From Rossellomorea marisflavi (lineage in GTDB: Bacteria > Bacillota > Bacilli > Bacillales > Bacillaceae_B), in the NCBI GenBank assembly GCA_003667865.1, contig CP033051.1, positions 3,436,501 to 3,500,500 of the forward strand: a DNA stretch of 64,000 nt, read 5' to 3'. Shown one piece after another: positions 46,493 through 55,206 of this stretch. Position numbers and translations under genes: made by a program. The notes beneath the pieces were generated by a model. The model had not been told where the DNA came from. It worked only from the letters and a program-made list of their open reading frames with translations, and searched no databases. The stretch's first letter is position 1. Every line of letters begins with the position of its first letter.

Positions 46493-47638
46493 ATGCGTCG
46501 AATAATCTATCTCATTTTATTTATTTATATAGCATCTGTTTCAAAACCTATCTGGATTGAACACGTACCTAAACTTACTGACCCTGAGAATATTGAATCC
46601 ATGATGGTAAAGCTTGATTCAATAAGTAAAGATCCTGAAGTCATTCAGGTTGTTGATAAAATCTTAGAGGATCTTGACTATTGGATTGATCAAATTGATG
46701 GTTCTTTGAATGAAATACAAGATGAACAGAACATATATAAAAAAGAAGAAATAGAAGAAACACCTGTTCTTGCTTCCCCAACCAATCATTCTTTTTCAAT
46801 ATTAAATATTGAAATGGGAGATATAAAATCCGAAGTCGAGAAGCAATTAGGAAAACCGAAAAGAGAAACATGGAATGAATATGGTGTACAGTGGTATACC
46901 TATCATCAAAGTTATGAAAACTTCGTAATGGTTTCCTATAATGACCAAAATAAAGTTTCTGGCTTGTACACAAACCAAGACCTTGTTACCTCAACAAATG
47001 GTGTGGTTATAAATCAATCAAAAGAAACCGTACAAAGTACACTTAAAAGCCCTCTAGAAAAGATTCGCAAACAAAATGTTTACTATAAATTAAATCAAAA
47101 TGGTGAGTATGAAGTATATACATTAGATGATAGCTATGTAACCGTCTTCTATGATAAACATGAACATAATACAGTTACAGCTCTTCAAATTATTGATAAC
47201 GATTTAGAGGAAAAAAAGAAAACGATCTATTCTGATGGATCAGATCTTCTAAGAGAAGGTTTCGAATATCAGTTATTTGATTTAACCAACGCAGCTAGAA
47301 AAGCACATGGTTTACCAATACTAACATGGAGTGAAGAAGTTCGGAGCACTGCCAGAGCTCATAGTCTTGATATGGCACAGAATGGATATTTTAGTCACAC
47401 AAATTTGCTCGGACAATCACCATTCGACCGTATGGAGGATGACGAGGTCAAATTTACACTAGCAGGTGAAAACCTGGCATATGGCCAATTCAGTAGTATC
47501 TTTGCTCATGAGGGATTAATGAATTCAGAAGGACATCGAAAAAACATATTACAGCCTGGGTTTACACTACTTGGAGTTGGAGTCGCTTTTAATGAACAAT
47601 CACAGCCTTATTATACTGAGAATTATTACCGGAAATAA
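46493..47638 (+). CDS. YlbC-like CAP-domain secreted protein
   Basis: A 381-residue protein with N-terminal signal or anchor (MRRIIYLILFIYIASVSKPI), a middle CAP-associated region (NIEMGDIKSEVEKQLGKPKR, with its second repeat VVINQSKETVQSTL) and a C-terminal CAP/SCP domain: FDLTNAARKAHGLPILTW, HSLDMAQNGYFSHTN, AGENLAYG and NSEGHRKNIL. Layout as in B. subtilis YlbC. The molecular function of bacterial CAP proteins is unsettled. ATG at 46493 follows GGAGTGAG. Monocistronic. Confidence 0.85.
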   Translation: MRRIIYLILFIYIASVSKPIWIEHVPKLTDPENIESMMVKLDSISKDPEVIQVVDKILEDLDYWIDQIDGSLNEIQDEQNIYKKEEIEETPVLASPTNHSFSILNIEMGDIKSEVEKQLGKPKRETWNEYGVQWYTYHQSYENFVMVSYNDQNKVSGLYTNQDLVTSTNGVVINQSKETVQSTLKSPLEKIRKQNVYYKLNQNGEYEVYTLDDSYVTVFYDKHEHNTVTALQIIDNDLEEKKKTIYSDGSDLLREGFEYQLFDLTNAARKAHGLPILTWSEEVRSTARAHSLDMAQNGYFSHTNLLGQSPFDRMEDDEVKFTLAGENLAYGQFSSIFAHEGLMNSEGHRKNILQPGFTLLGVGVAFNEQSQPYYTENYYRK

Positions 47639-47787
47639 ACTAGTTTGCTGATTACTATCTTCTTAAAAATGATTGGTATGTTCATTCTTTGCTGAATTTG
47701 CATTCCAATCATATAATGATTAGGCAAAATAAATACATCTATTTAACCGATATGTAAGAAACTCCCACAAAGGTTAGGAAACACTTA

Positions 47788-48192
47788 TTATTTAACAATC
47801 TCTTCTATATATTCATAATCAATTACACCTTCAACTGCTCTGTAGAAAAAACCATTAAATCTGATTGTATCACTCGAATTAATTATTAATGATTCTAGAA
47901 CTTTTCCACTCTCACTATATATAGTTGTTCTAAAGCTATAACCCATATATCCAAAAGAAGGCTTACCCTTTTGGAATGTAATGGAGTTCAAATTATGAAT
48001 AATAGGGTTCATTGCCTTTTTATCCGTGATCTCCATTTCTTCTCCTGTATTCCCATCAAAAATCGTTATTTTTGATACATTTTCACTTTCAATACTTATT
48101 ACTTTATGAGGAAAAAAAGATAAAGAAAATGTCAAAGAAGTAATAACAGCAATGGCTAATACTGTCCCTTTAATCCATTTACGGAACTTCAT
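47788..48192 (-). CDS. Secreted or membrane-anchored hypothetical protein
   Basis: A 134-residue protein with N-terminal basic residues and one hydrophobic segment (GTVLAIAVITSLTFSLSFF), then a beta-rich part (SKITIFDGNTGEEMEITDKK; SFRTTIYSESGKVLESLIIN). No lipobox Cys. It faintly resembles the DUF5301-like exported domains, without firm assignment. ATG at 48192 with GAGGAGGT is preferred over a TTG two codons earlier. Confidence 0.55.
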   Translation of the reverse strand: MKFRKWIKGTVLAIAVITSLTFSLSFFPHKVISIESENVSKITIFDGNTGEEMEITDKKAMNPIIHNLNSITFQKGKPSFGYMGYSFRTTIYSESGKVLESLIINSSDTIRFNGFFYRAVEGVIDYEYIEEIVK

Positions 48193-48277
48193 AAACAAAA
48201 TACCTCCTCACTTTTTATTCAACATAACATGGTTACACGAAAATGAACATTATTGTTTATAGGATAATTTACCATCC

Positions 48278-48322
48278 AAAAAAAGTTCAGCATTGGATTC
48301 TATCCATTACTGAACTTTTTTG
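48278..48322. terminator. Terminator of the DsbA-like gene
   Basis: AAAAAAAGTTCAG / CTGAACTTTTTTG stem; bidirectional shape, just after the stop at 48335 on the minus strand. Confidence 0.85.
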
Positions 48323-48334
48323 TCACTGTAATTT

Positions 48335-49069
48335 TCACTTGTTGTTTTTATCCACAGTTACTTCACAGCCATCATCTGTACAAGCCACTCCATTTGCATC
48401 ACTTGTCCCAATTGGCTTTAGAGGAGTCTTGTTATTCTCTTCCTCCCACACTTGTTCTAAGGCACTTTTAAAAACCTCAGTAGGCTGGGCACCAGAGATA
48501 GCATATTTTTGATTAATTACAAAGAATGGTACTCCTTGTACACCTATTTCTCTAGCTTCAGCTTCATCTTTTCTTACTAACTCTTCAAAGTCATTGCCAT
48601 TTAAAACCGCTTTTACCTCTTCAGAATCTAATCCTTCTTCTGTAGCAAGCCTTACTAATGTTTCATGATTGCCAATGTGCAAAGAATCTGTAAAGTATGC
48701 TTGCAAAAGTCTTTCTGTTAATGGTTCTTCTTTCCCTTTTGATTGGGCATACTTAGCTACACGATGAGCATCTAACGTGTTGGTTGGTTTCATGTTTTCA
48801 AAATTGAAGTCTAAACCTACAGTCGCTGCCTGCTGACCAACATTTGCATTCATTTGCTTTGCTTGTTCAATAGAAGTTCCGTATTTTTTTGCTAATGCTT
48901 CATGAATACTCAGGTTACTATCTTTTTGTGAATTGGGATCAAGTTCAAAACTCTTATATGAAACTTCTACTTGGTCTTTATGTGGAAATGTTGATAAAGC
49001 TTCCTCTAGTCGTCTTTTTCCGATATAGCAGAATGGGCATACAAAATCTGACCAAATTTCTATTTTCAT
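48335..49069 (-). CDS. DsbA-family oxidoreductase (FrnE/YwbO-like)
   Basis: Thioredoxin-fold protein of 244 residues with active site DFVCPFCYIGKRRLEE (CPFC) and cis-Pro region GVQGVPFFVINQKYAISGAQ, the FrnE pattern. No signal peptide, so cytosolic; probably thiol-disulfide or isomerase chemistry. A C-terminal Cys pair (GVACTDDGCEV) is extra. ATG at 49069 follows GAGGTG; GTG nine bases upstream is the alternative. Confidence 0.88.
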   Translation of the reverse strand: MKIEIWSDFVCPFCYIGKRRLEEALSTFPHKDQVEVSYKSFELDPNSQKDSNLSIHEALAKKYGTSIEQAKQMNANVGQQAATVGLDFNFENMKPTNTLDAHRVAKYAQSKGKEEPLTERLLQAYFTDSLHIGNHETLVRLATEEGLDSEEVKAVLNGNDFEELVRKDEAEAREIGVQGVPFFVINQKYAISGAQPTEVFKSALEQVWEEENNKTPLKPIGTSDANGVACTDDGCEVTVDKNNK

Positions 49070-49172
49070 GGATGACACCTCTACCTTCTAATATTATGGA
49101 AAGCATAGCATATATTCTACGTAATCTTTACTATTTTGCTCAATACTTTTGTTTTTCTGCAAAGACAAAATG

Positions 49173-49211
49173 AAAAAAGGGTACTTCAGATTTTCCGAAG
49201 TACCCTTTTTT
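49173..49211. terminator. Bidirectional terminator
   Basis: Perfect stem AAAAAAGGGTACTTC / GAAGTACCCTTTTTT, just after the stop of the AIM24-like gene. Confidence 0.92.
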
Positions 49212-49213
49212 CA

Positions 49214-50011
49214 TTAATCATCACCGTTCAGGAAATCACCTATTCCACCTAGTATGCTACCTTCTCCAGTGGAACGACCACCAGCACTAGGAGCACTAGC
49301 GAAAATTCGATCGGCAAGACGGCTAAATGGTAATGATTGAATCCAAACAGTTCCTGGTCCACGTACAGTTGCATAAAATAGCCCTTCTCCACCAAAGAAC
49401 GCAGATTTAATTTTCCCAACATATTCAATATTGTAATCGACTTCTTTTGTCATAGCGACTAAACAACCCGTATCCACTCTAAGCAATTCACCTGGTTGAA
49501 GTTCCTTTTTATAAATAGAACCACCTGCATGAAGAAAGGCAAGTCCGTCTCCCTCAAGCTTTTGCATAATAAAGCCTTCACCACCAAAAAATCCTGTACC
49601 AAGCTTCTTTTGAAAATCGATTCCTACGGATACTCCTTTAGCCGCACACAAGAAGGCCTCCTTCTGACAAACTACCTTTCCTCCAAGTTCACTCAAGTCA
49701 ATGGGAATTATTTTCCCTGGATATGGAGCTGCAAAACTAACATGTTTTTTCCCTGCACCACTGTTTGTGAATACAGTCATAAATAAACTTTCACCAGTAA
49801 GAATTCGTTTTCCAGCTCCTACTAGTTTCCCTAAGAATCCAGATTGTCCACCCTTTGCACCATCTCCGAAAATCGTTTCCATTTCAATGCCATCTTCCAT
49901 CATCATCATTCCGCCAGCTTCTGCAATGGCACTTTCATTTGGGTCAAGCTCAATTTCAACAAATTGCATATCATCGCCATAAAGCTTGTATTCTATTTCA
50001 TGTGAATTCAT
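49214..50011 (-). CDS. TIGR00266 / AIM24-family protein
   Basis: A 265-residue, glycine-rich beta-helix protein starting [20 protein letters not shown], with [16 protein letters not shown] and [17 protein letters not shown], the family core. Cytosolic or membrane-associated; homologues form trimers and lack known enzyme function. ATG at 50011 follows AGGAGG. Monocistronic. Confidence 0.88.
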   Translation of the reverse strand: MNSHEIEYKLYGDDMQFVEIELDPNESAIAEAGGMMMMEDGIEMETIFGDGAKGGQSGFLGKLVGAGKRILTGESLFMTVFTNSGAGKKHVSFAAPYPGKIIPIDLSELGGKVVCQKEAFLCAAKGVSVGIDFQKKLGTGFFGGEGFIMQKLEGDGLAFLHAGGSIYKKELQPGELLRVDTGCLVAMTKEVDYNIEYVGKIKSAFFGGEGLFYATVRGPGTVWIQSLPFSRLADRIFASAPSAGGRSTGEGSILGGIGDFLNGDD

Positions 50012-50161
50012 ATTCCTGCAAACCTCCTTATTACTTGCTTTTTAGTTTATTCTTTGTTCACTCAATATTATCCTTCTCGTATCCGTTACATGAAATATAA
50101 ATTTTTTGTAAAAGAATACACAAAGCCGATACCTATAAGAAAGTATCGGCCAGTGTACTAT

Positions 50162-52753
50162 TTAACTGTAAAATCTTTTATTTGGTTTTTTATTTTTCTT
50201 TCGTAATCGGGAAAAATGACAGGCATCACAAATCGGAAATCTAAAATCAGAAGGTAGTTTCTTCTCACAGCGTTTGCATTTATTTACAGGGTCTGATGAT
50301 ACCTCTGTACTTAGTTTTTCATGCACACCATTGGCAATGTTCTCTCTAAGTCGTTCCCAATAGATTGCTTCTGTTTGTTTACCAAGTCGATATAAAAATA
50401 ACAAATGCAAACCTAGTGCTTTATAGGATACTTCGAGGTCTTCTAAATTTCTATTTTTTAACCTTGGTTCAGGGAGCTCTTCATCATCAATTATAGCAAA
50501 CATTGTGTCTAACCATTGTCTGGTCAATTCGGGTTCTTTTTTTGAAAAAGGTAAATGTAAAAAACCATAGAGGTCTAACATAGAGAGTTTTGCTTCTATT
50601 TCTGTACCTCGTATGAGTTCGTACAAGTCACGTTCTTCATAGAGTGTTGCTTTTTTCGTGCCTCCAGGACTTTCAAAACGGTTCCAAAGCTCAAAGAATG
50701 TCCCAAGATCACGATAGTACTTTTGAAATCTTTCTAAAACCGATTGAGTCGGAGCAATAGCAAATGTTTGAACTGGTTCATCTACTTGTTCAAGTAGCAT
50801 TCTCATTTTCTTGATGTCCTTCGTAAAGGCTACAAATCCTGCATTATAAAGACCTTTTCTACCTGCGCGTCCAGCTATTTGTTTGACTTCTTGTGAAGTA
50901 AGAGTTCTTCTTCTAGTTCCATCAAATTTTTCGTTTTCAAGGAAAACAATTCGATGAATCGGAAGGTTTAGCCCCATACCGATAGCATCAGTAGATACTA
51001 TAACTTTGGTTTCCCCTTTGATAAAGCGCACCATTTGTTTCTTTCTCGTTTCCGGAGGCATGCTGCCGTATATCATGCTTACAGATAAACCTCTATTCTG
51101 AAGCTTTGTAGCGGTTTCAAGAACTCTTCTTCTTGAAAAACATACAAGGGCATCTCCTTTTCTTGCATTTTTCAATGAGAATTCTTGATCTTCTACAACA
51201 AGAGGCGTATCACGTTCATATTCATTTATCTCAACATCTGCTTCATCAAGCAATTGGAGTAGCATACGCTTAACATTTTTACTGCCAATGATATGAACTT
51301 CATTCGCATTTGCTTTTGTAATAGCCTTGTACCAAGAAAAGCCACGATCTTTGTCAGCCATCATCTGAGCTTCATCTATAACAATAACATCGTAATAATC
51401 CTTCTCATAGAACATCTCAACCGTACAAGAAATATGCTGAGCACCTTCTACACCTTTTTCTTCTTCTCCTGTCTTTAAATTACAAGGAATACCTTGTGCA
51501 TTTAACCTATCATAAACCTCTAAAGCAAGGAGTCTTAGCGGAGCAAGGTATAATCCACTCTCAGCACGCATCATTCTTTGCAATGCATGAAACGTTTTTC
51601 CTGTATTTGTCTCACCTATGTGAAGAACATAACGGATGTTACCTCTTATAGAAGGGCTATATTCTTGACCAAAAATATCCTTGAAAATTCGTTCTTCCTC
51701 TTCTTTTTGACGAATTCTTTCAGCCTCTTCCTCTGCTGCTCTACGTTCACGATCAGAAAGGTCATGACGATATTGCCTTAACTGCTCATTCTCATCAAAG
51801 GGCATCTCTACTAGTCGCAACAAGTCTGAAACATACTCTTGTTCTAATTCTTCCATATATGATTTTTCAAGTGTAAATGTATGGTCTGAAATGATTCCTT
51901 TTAATACCCTTGCAGACAAAGGTTTCTCATAAATCGCTTCGTACCTTTCCAAAATATCTTTATTCAATTCATCAAGAAGCTTTATTGGAAGTATCTTATT
52001 TAAATATAAAGAAACAAGTCGTTCATATTGATAATAGTAAGTCTCATACTCCCAATATGTTCCTTCCCAGTCATATGTTTGATGGACTGCTCCTGTTAGT
52101 TCGTTGAAGAAGTCGTTCATCTTTAAATAATCGTTTTGCTGAAATTCTCCTACTTCGATTAATGCTTCTTCAATCTTATATGTTTCAACGCTCTTGTATT
52201 TTTTGTTCTGATGTAAGTCTTTATATAGTTGATTAGCAGTATGGTTTCGGACAAAAATATATAATAATTCATGATGTTGATCTAAATAAGCATTTGTTAT
52301 TTGTTCAACTTCAAGTTTGATCTCATTTTTAAGCTTAGCCACTTCTTTTTCTTTTTCAAGCTTCAAATACTTGTTTCTAGAATCAACATACATTTTCTCC
52401 CATTCACCTTGGAGCTGTGCGATTTCTGAATCTAACCATCTGTAGACATTAAAAGGATGATATTGTCTCATTTCTTCTCGAAACAAGTGGTTAATTAGTT
52501 TACGGTCAACGCCTTCTACTTCAAAATCCTTTTTAGATAGAAAGTCTTTTTTCTCTTTATTGGAAATATCATTTGTTGCTTTATTAAGCCAAACATTGAT
52601 CCAAAGCTGATCAATATAATGATTTCGAGCTTCTACATAATCATTAAAACTAGGTTGCATTTCCTGAGTACCAAGATACTCATAGATATCTGTCATAATT
52701 TTTCGTTTCGTATGTTCAACTGACTCTTCATATAAATGTTCTAATTTACTCAT
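50162..52753 (-). CDS. Suv3-like DExH RNA helicase with long N-terminal region and zinc ribbon
   Basis: Superfamily 2 helicase of 863 residues. About 370 N-terminal residues are helical and highly charged with no known domain. The helicase core begins with LHIGETNTGKTFHALQ (Walker A in the Suv3 form), then APLRLLALEVYDRL, LKTGEEEKGV, the DEAQ box (VIVIDEAQMMAD), VSTDAIGMGLNLP and QIAGRAGRKG, all in the order of mitochondrial Suv3/SUPV3L1. The C-terminus holds CKRCEKKLPSDFRFPICDAC, a four-Cys zinc ribbon. Suv3 unwinds structured RNA for a degrading exonuclease; a similar role is likely here. ATG at 52753 follows GGAG. Confidence 0.82.
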   Translation of the reverse strand: MSKLEHLYEESVEHTKRKIMTDIYEYLGTQEMQPSFNDYVEARNHYIDQLWINVWLNKATNDISNKEKKDFLSKKDFEVEGVDRKLINHLFREEMRQYHPFNVYRWLDSEIAQLQGEWEKMYVDSRNKYLKLEKEKEVAKLKNEIKLEVEQITNAYLDQHHELLYIFVRNHTANQLYKDLHQNKKYKSVETYKIEEALIEVGEFQQNDYLKMNDFFNELTGAVHQTYDWEGTYWEYETYYYQYERLVSLYLNKILPIKLLDELNKDILERYEAIYEKPLSARVLKGIISDHTFTLEKSYMEELEQEYVSDLLRLVEMPFDENEQLRQYRHDLSDRERRAAEEEAERIRQKEEEERIFKDIFGQEYSPSIRGNIRYVLHIGETNTGKTFHALQRMMRAESGLYLAPLRLLALEVYDRLNAQGIPCNLKTGEEEKGVEGAQHISCTVEMFYEKDYYDVIVIDEAQMMADKDRGFSWYKAITKANANEVHIIGSKNVKRMLLQLLDEADVEINEYERDTPLVVEDQEFSLKNARKGDALVCFSRRRVLETATKLQNRGLSVSMIYGSMPPETRKKQMVRFIKGETKVIVSTDAIGMGLNLPIHRIVFLENEKFDGTRRRTLTSQEVKQIAGRAGRKGLYNAGFVAFTKDIKKMRMLLEQVDEPVQTFAIAPTQSVLERFQKYYRDLGTFFELWNRFESPGGTKKATLYEERDLYELIRGTEIEAKLSMLDLYGFLHLPFSKKEPELTRQWLDTMFAIIDDEELPEPRLKNRNLEDLEVSYKALGLHLLFLYRLGKQTEAIYWERLRENIANGVHEKLSTEVSSDPVNKCKRCEKKLPSDFRFPICDACHFSRLRKKNKKPNKRFYS

Positions 52754-52831
52754 GGAAAATCTCCTTCTGTTAAAACCTTCAAACTAATCATAAATGAGTA
52801 TGACGGGAAAAGAAAAGATTTAGCATCTCAT

Positions 52832-52930
52832 AAAAAAGAAGACATCCCAAAAGGAATTCTGACTTCTTTGAAGGAACAGTGAATAATGTTCTTCCTTACT
52901 TGGAGTCATATACCTTGGGACATCTTTTTA
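52832..52930. terminator. Long hairpin region, likely terminator
   Basis: Nested pairing: AAGAAGACATCCCAA with TTGGGACATCTTTTT (two mismatches), TGACTTC-region with GGAGTCA, and inner AAGGAACA / TGTTCTTCCTT. T-tract on the right side. It is 100 bp, longer than an ordinary terminator, and sits between the 53158-52937 gene and the Suv3-like gene. Confidence 0.55.
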
Positions 52931-52936
52931 TACTGG

Positions 52937-53158
52937 TTATTCGAGTATGACACCTTTCTGATAGTCTTTCATAAAACCACCAATTACTTCTTCTGAATAC
53001 TCATTTGCTTCAGGCACTTGAATACTTAATTCATTTCGAATATCTATGGGTGTTACGTATACATCATGAATTCTATTAACTTCTAATTGCACCATTAAGT
53101 CTTGTGCTATATCTTTCGCCTGAAATTGATCAAGTAGTAGATATCTGATATTTTTCAA
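52937..53158 (-). CDS. Hypothetical small protein, 73 residues
   Basis: Cytosolic protein starting MKNIRYLLLDQFQAKDIAQD and ending DYQKGVILE, acidic in the C-terminal half. TTG at 53158 follows GGAAGAG. No family recognised. It follows the fpg-like gene by 65 bp, so the two are probably cotranscribed. Confidence 0.55.
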   Translation of the reverse strand: MKNIRYLLLDQFQAKDIAQDLMVQLEVNRIHDVYVTPIDIRNELSIQVPEANEYSEEVIGGFMKDYQKGVILE

Positions 53159-53223
53159 ATTGGCTCTTCCTTTCCGACTTTTTCATTATCTTGCCACAGA
53201 TGCATCCGTTCTATGAATAACAA

Positions 53224-54036
53224 TCATTTTTGGCAGTTGCTACAAAAGAATGCTTTTCTAGATGAAATGTCTTCACGTACAACGACTCCACCACAGCGTG
53301 GACAGGCTTTTCCTTCTTGATCATATACCTTACACATTTTATTGTAGCCACCTATTAACGTATCAATTTTAGTAAAAGGTTGCTCCATATATCCTCCATA
53401 CTTAATTCCTTCTTTAAGAATGGTCTGAATGGATAAATATAGTTGTGTTTTTTCTTGTTTAGATAGTTCTTCTAGTTTCCTTTTTGGTAAAATTCCAGCA
53501 TGAAAACATATTTCATCCGAATAACAATTGCCTATTCCGGCTAAAAATTTCTGATCTATCAATTTAGACTTCAGCGTCCCCCTTCTCTTGTCTAGCAGCC
53601 CTAGAAATTCATCTAGTGTGAAATGTCCATCTAACGGTTCAGGGCCTAAATCAGAAATCTCATTATATGCTGAATCACCACTTGGAAAAATATGTAGATA
53701 TCCTAAACGAAGTCCAATAAAATCAAGATGTTCTTCGTTAAAGAAGAGATGTATTTGTACAGTTCGATCTAAAAAATCATTTTTTCCACCAAAATATAGT
53801 AGCCCGCCGAGCATTAAATGAAGTAAAAGAGTTTGTCCGTTCGAAAGATGAAACAAAAGGTATTTTGCACGTCTTTCTACCTTAATAACCGTTTGCTGAG
53901 ATACCAATTGGATAAAATTTTCTTGAGAAATGTTTATTGATTTTACCCTGTTAATTTCTACCCTAGTAATCTTTTTATTAACAATGTGTTCCTGAAGTAA
54001 ATGTTTGTAGGTTTCCATTTCAGGTAATTCAGGCAT
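53224..54036 (-). CDS. Fpg/Nei-family DNA glycosylase paralogue
   Basis: Bifunctional base-excision repair enzyme of 270 residues. Catalytic N-terminal PELPEMETYK (Pro1 after Met removal, Glu2), Lys in RRAKYLLF, NC(Y)SDEI in the helix-two-turn-helix (GIGNCYSDEICFHAGI), and a C-terminal zinc finger CPRCGG...CSNCQ with Arg in SSRKAFF. The MPELPEMETYK start differs from the MPELPEVETVR of main MutM proteins, so this is probably a second, specialised member. ATG at 54036 follows AAAGGAGA. Confidence 0.88.
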   Translation of the reverse strand: MPELPEMETYKHLLQEHIVNKKITRVEINRVKSINISQENFIQLVSQQTVIKVERRAKYLLFHLSNGQTLLLHLMLGGLLYFGGKNDFLDRTVQIHLFFNEEHLDFIGLRLGYLHIFPSGDSAYNEISDLGPEPLDGHFTLDEFLGLLDKRRGTLKSKLIDQKFLAGIGNCYSDEICFHAGILPKRKLEELSKQEKTQLYLSIQTILKEGIKYGGYMEQPFTKIDTLIGGYNKMCKVYDQEGKACPRCGGVVVREDISSRKAFFCSNCQK

Positions 54037-54125
54037 AAAAAATCTCCTTTACCATTTTCTTTTAGTTTTGCCGGTAAAGGAGAAAATACTATTGAATATG
54101 ATTGGTAATCGCTTTATTTGAAGTT

Positions 54126-54914
54126 CTATTCCTCATTTTTCAAAGCTGCGAACAACTCGTTAAGATGCGTGATTTCAACATCCGGTACAATATCGTTATT
54201 TCTAGGCTTGTGATGACGATTCACCCAAACCGAACGGATTCCTGACCGGTTAGCACCAAGGATATCTGTTAAGAGATTGTCACCGACCATTATAGCTTCA
54301 TGTGGTTTAATACCTGCAGTAGACAGTGCATGTGAGAAAATAGAAGGATCTGGTTTTCCTTTTCCGAATGCCCCTGAGATAACAATATGTTTAAAATATG
54401 GAGTAATCTGTGGAGTTATTTGAAGCTTATTATTCTGAAGTTCTGGGGAACCATTTGTAATAAGAATTAATGTGTAGCTCTTATATAATTGGTCTAAAAC
54501 TGCAAAGATTTCCTCATATACAAAAGGATTTGCTTTTCTTTCGGTTCGAAATCGCTCTGCTAACTCTTCACCAAGACTTTGATTATCAATTCCAAGGCGT
54601 TGTAATCCAGTTATCCAAGCATGATTTCGATAAGTAGGGGCAATCTCTTTTAATTTTTGAAATTGTTCATGATTATCGTTAAAGTCTCCCCATAAGCCTT
54701 CAAACGGGTTGATTCCAATCATCTTAGTAAATTCAAACGTTTCGTAGTTTGAGTATAAGTGTTTTGCAGCGGTCCTTACGTGTTCTTCTAGTAGGTCTGG
54801 ATCAACTTCAGTTTTTTCCTGTGCATAATAGCAGGTGTTTTGGAATGCGACTTTTACGCTTTTTTCGTCCCATAGTAGTGTGTCATCTAGGTCAAATAGT
54901 ATTGCTTTTATCAT
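54126..54914 (-). CDS. HAD-family hydrolase
   Basis: Phosphatase-type HAD enzyme of 262 residues: FDLDDTLLWDE with the nucleophile Asp, LILITNGSPE, Lys in GAFGKGKPDPSIF and MVGDNLLTDILGA, with a helical cap between motifs I and II. Similar to YjjG/YsaA-type nucleotidases; substrate unknown. ATG at 54914 follows AAAGGAGG. Confidence 0.88.
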   Translation of the reverse strand: MIKAILFDLDDTLLWDEKSVKVAFQNTCYYAQEKTEVDPDLLEEHVRTAAKHLYSNYETFEFTKMIGINPFEGLWGDFNDNHEQFQKLKEIAPTYRNHAWITGLQRLGIDNQSLGEELAERFRTERKANPFVYEEIFAVLDQLYKSYTLILITNGSPELQNNKLQITPQITPYFKHIVISGAFGKGKPDPSIFSHALSTAGIKPHEAIMVGDNLLTDILGANRSGIRSVWVNRHHKPRNNDIVPDVEITHLNELFAALKNEE

Positions 54915-55054
54915 GCTTGATCCTCCTTTTTACTGGCTACAATACCAATTCTACTTAATACTGCCGGATTCCTATGTAAATAAAGTTATAATTAGCTCTT
55001 GATTGAATTGGAATTAAAGCAAGTAAGATAGTATTTGAGAAGAACTTGGTTGGA

Positions 55055-55188
55055 ATACAGAGTTACTTGAAACGGAAGGTGCTTGACTCCTGCGGGAAAT
55101 AGCGGGAATAGTGAGACCCCACAGCGCAGCGAGGAGGCTCACTCCCGCCCCGCGGAAAGCAAGCACCTGGAGTGGAAAGTAACGGACC
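55055..55188. repeat. Dispersed repeat R1, copy 4 (inverted orientation)
   Basis: About 134 bp, the reverse complement orientation of the other copies: ACTCCTGCGGGAAATAGCGG, GTGAGACCCCACAGCGCAGC, CTCCCGCCCCGCGGAAAGC. Outer arms read as GTTACTT / AAGTAAC and GGTGCTTG / CAAGCACC. It lies between the MFS gene and the HAD gene. Confidence 0.88.
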
Positions 55189-55206
55189 AAGTTTTAAAAA
55201 AAGAAA

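Noticed and set aside
10150..55188. R1 copies as an insertion sequence
   Set aside because: About 135 bp, no transposase frame, no clear target-site duplication seen; treated as a non-coding structured repeat.
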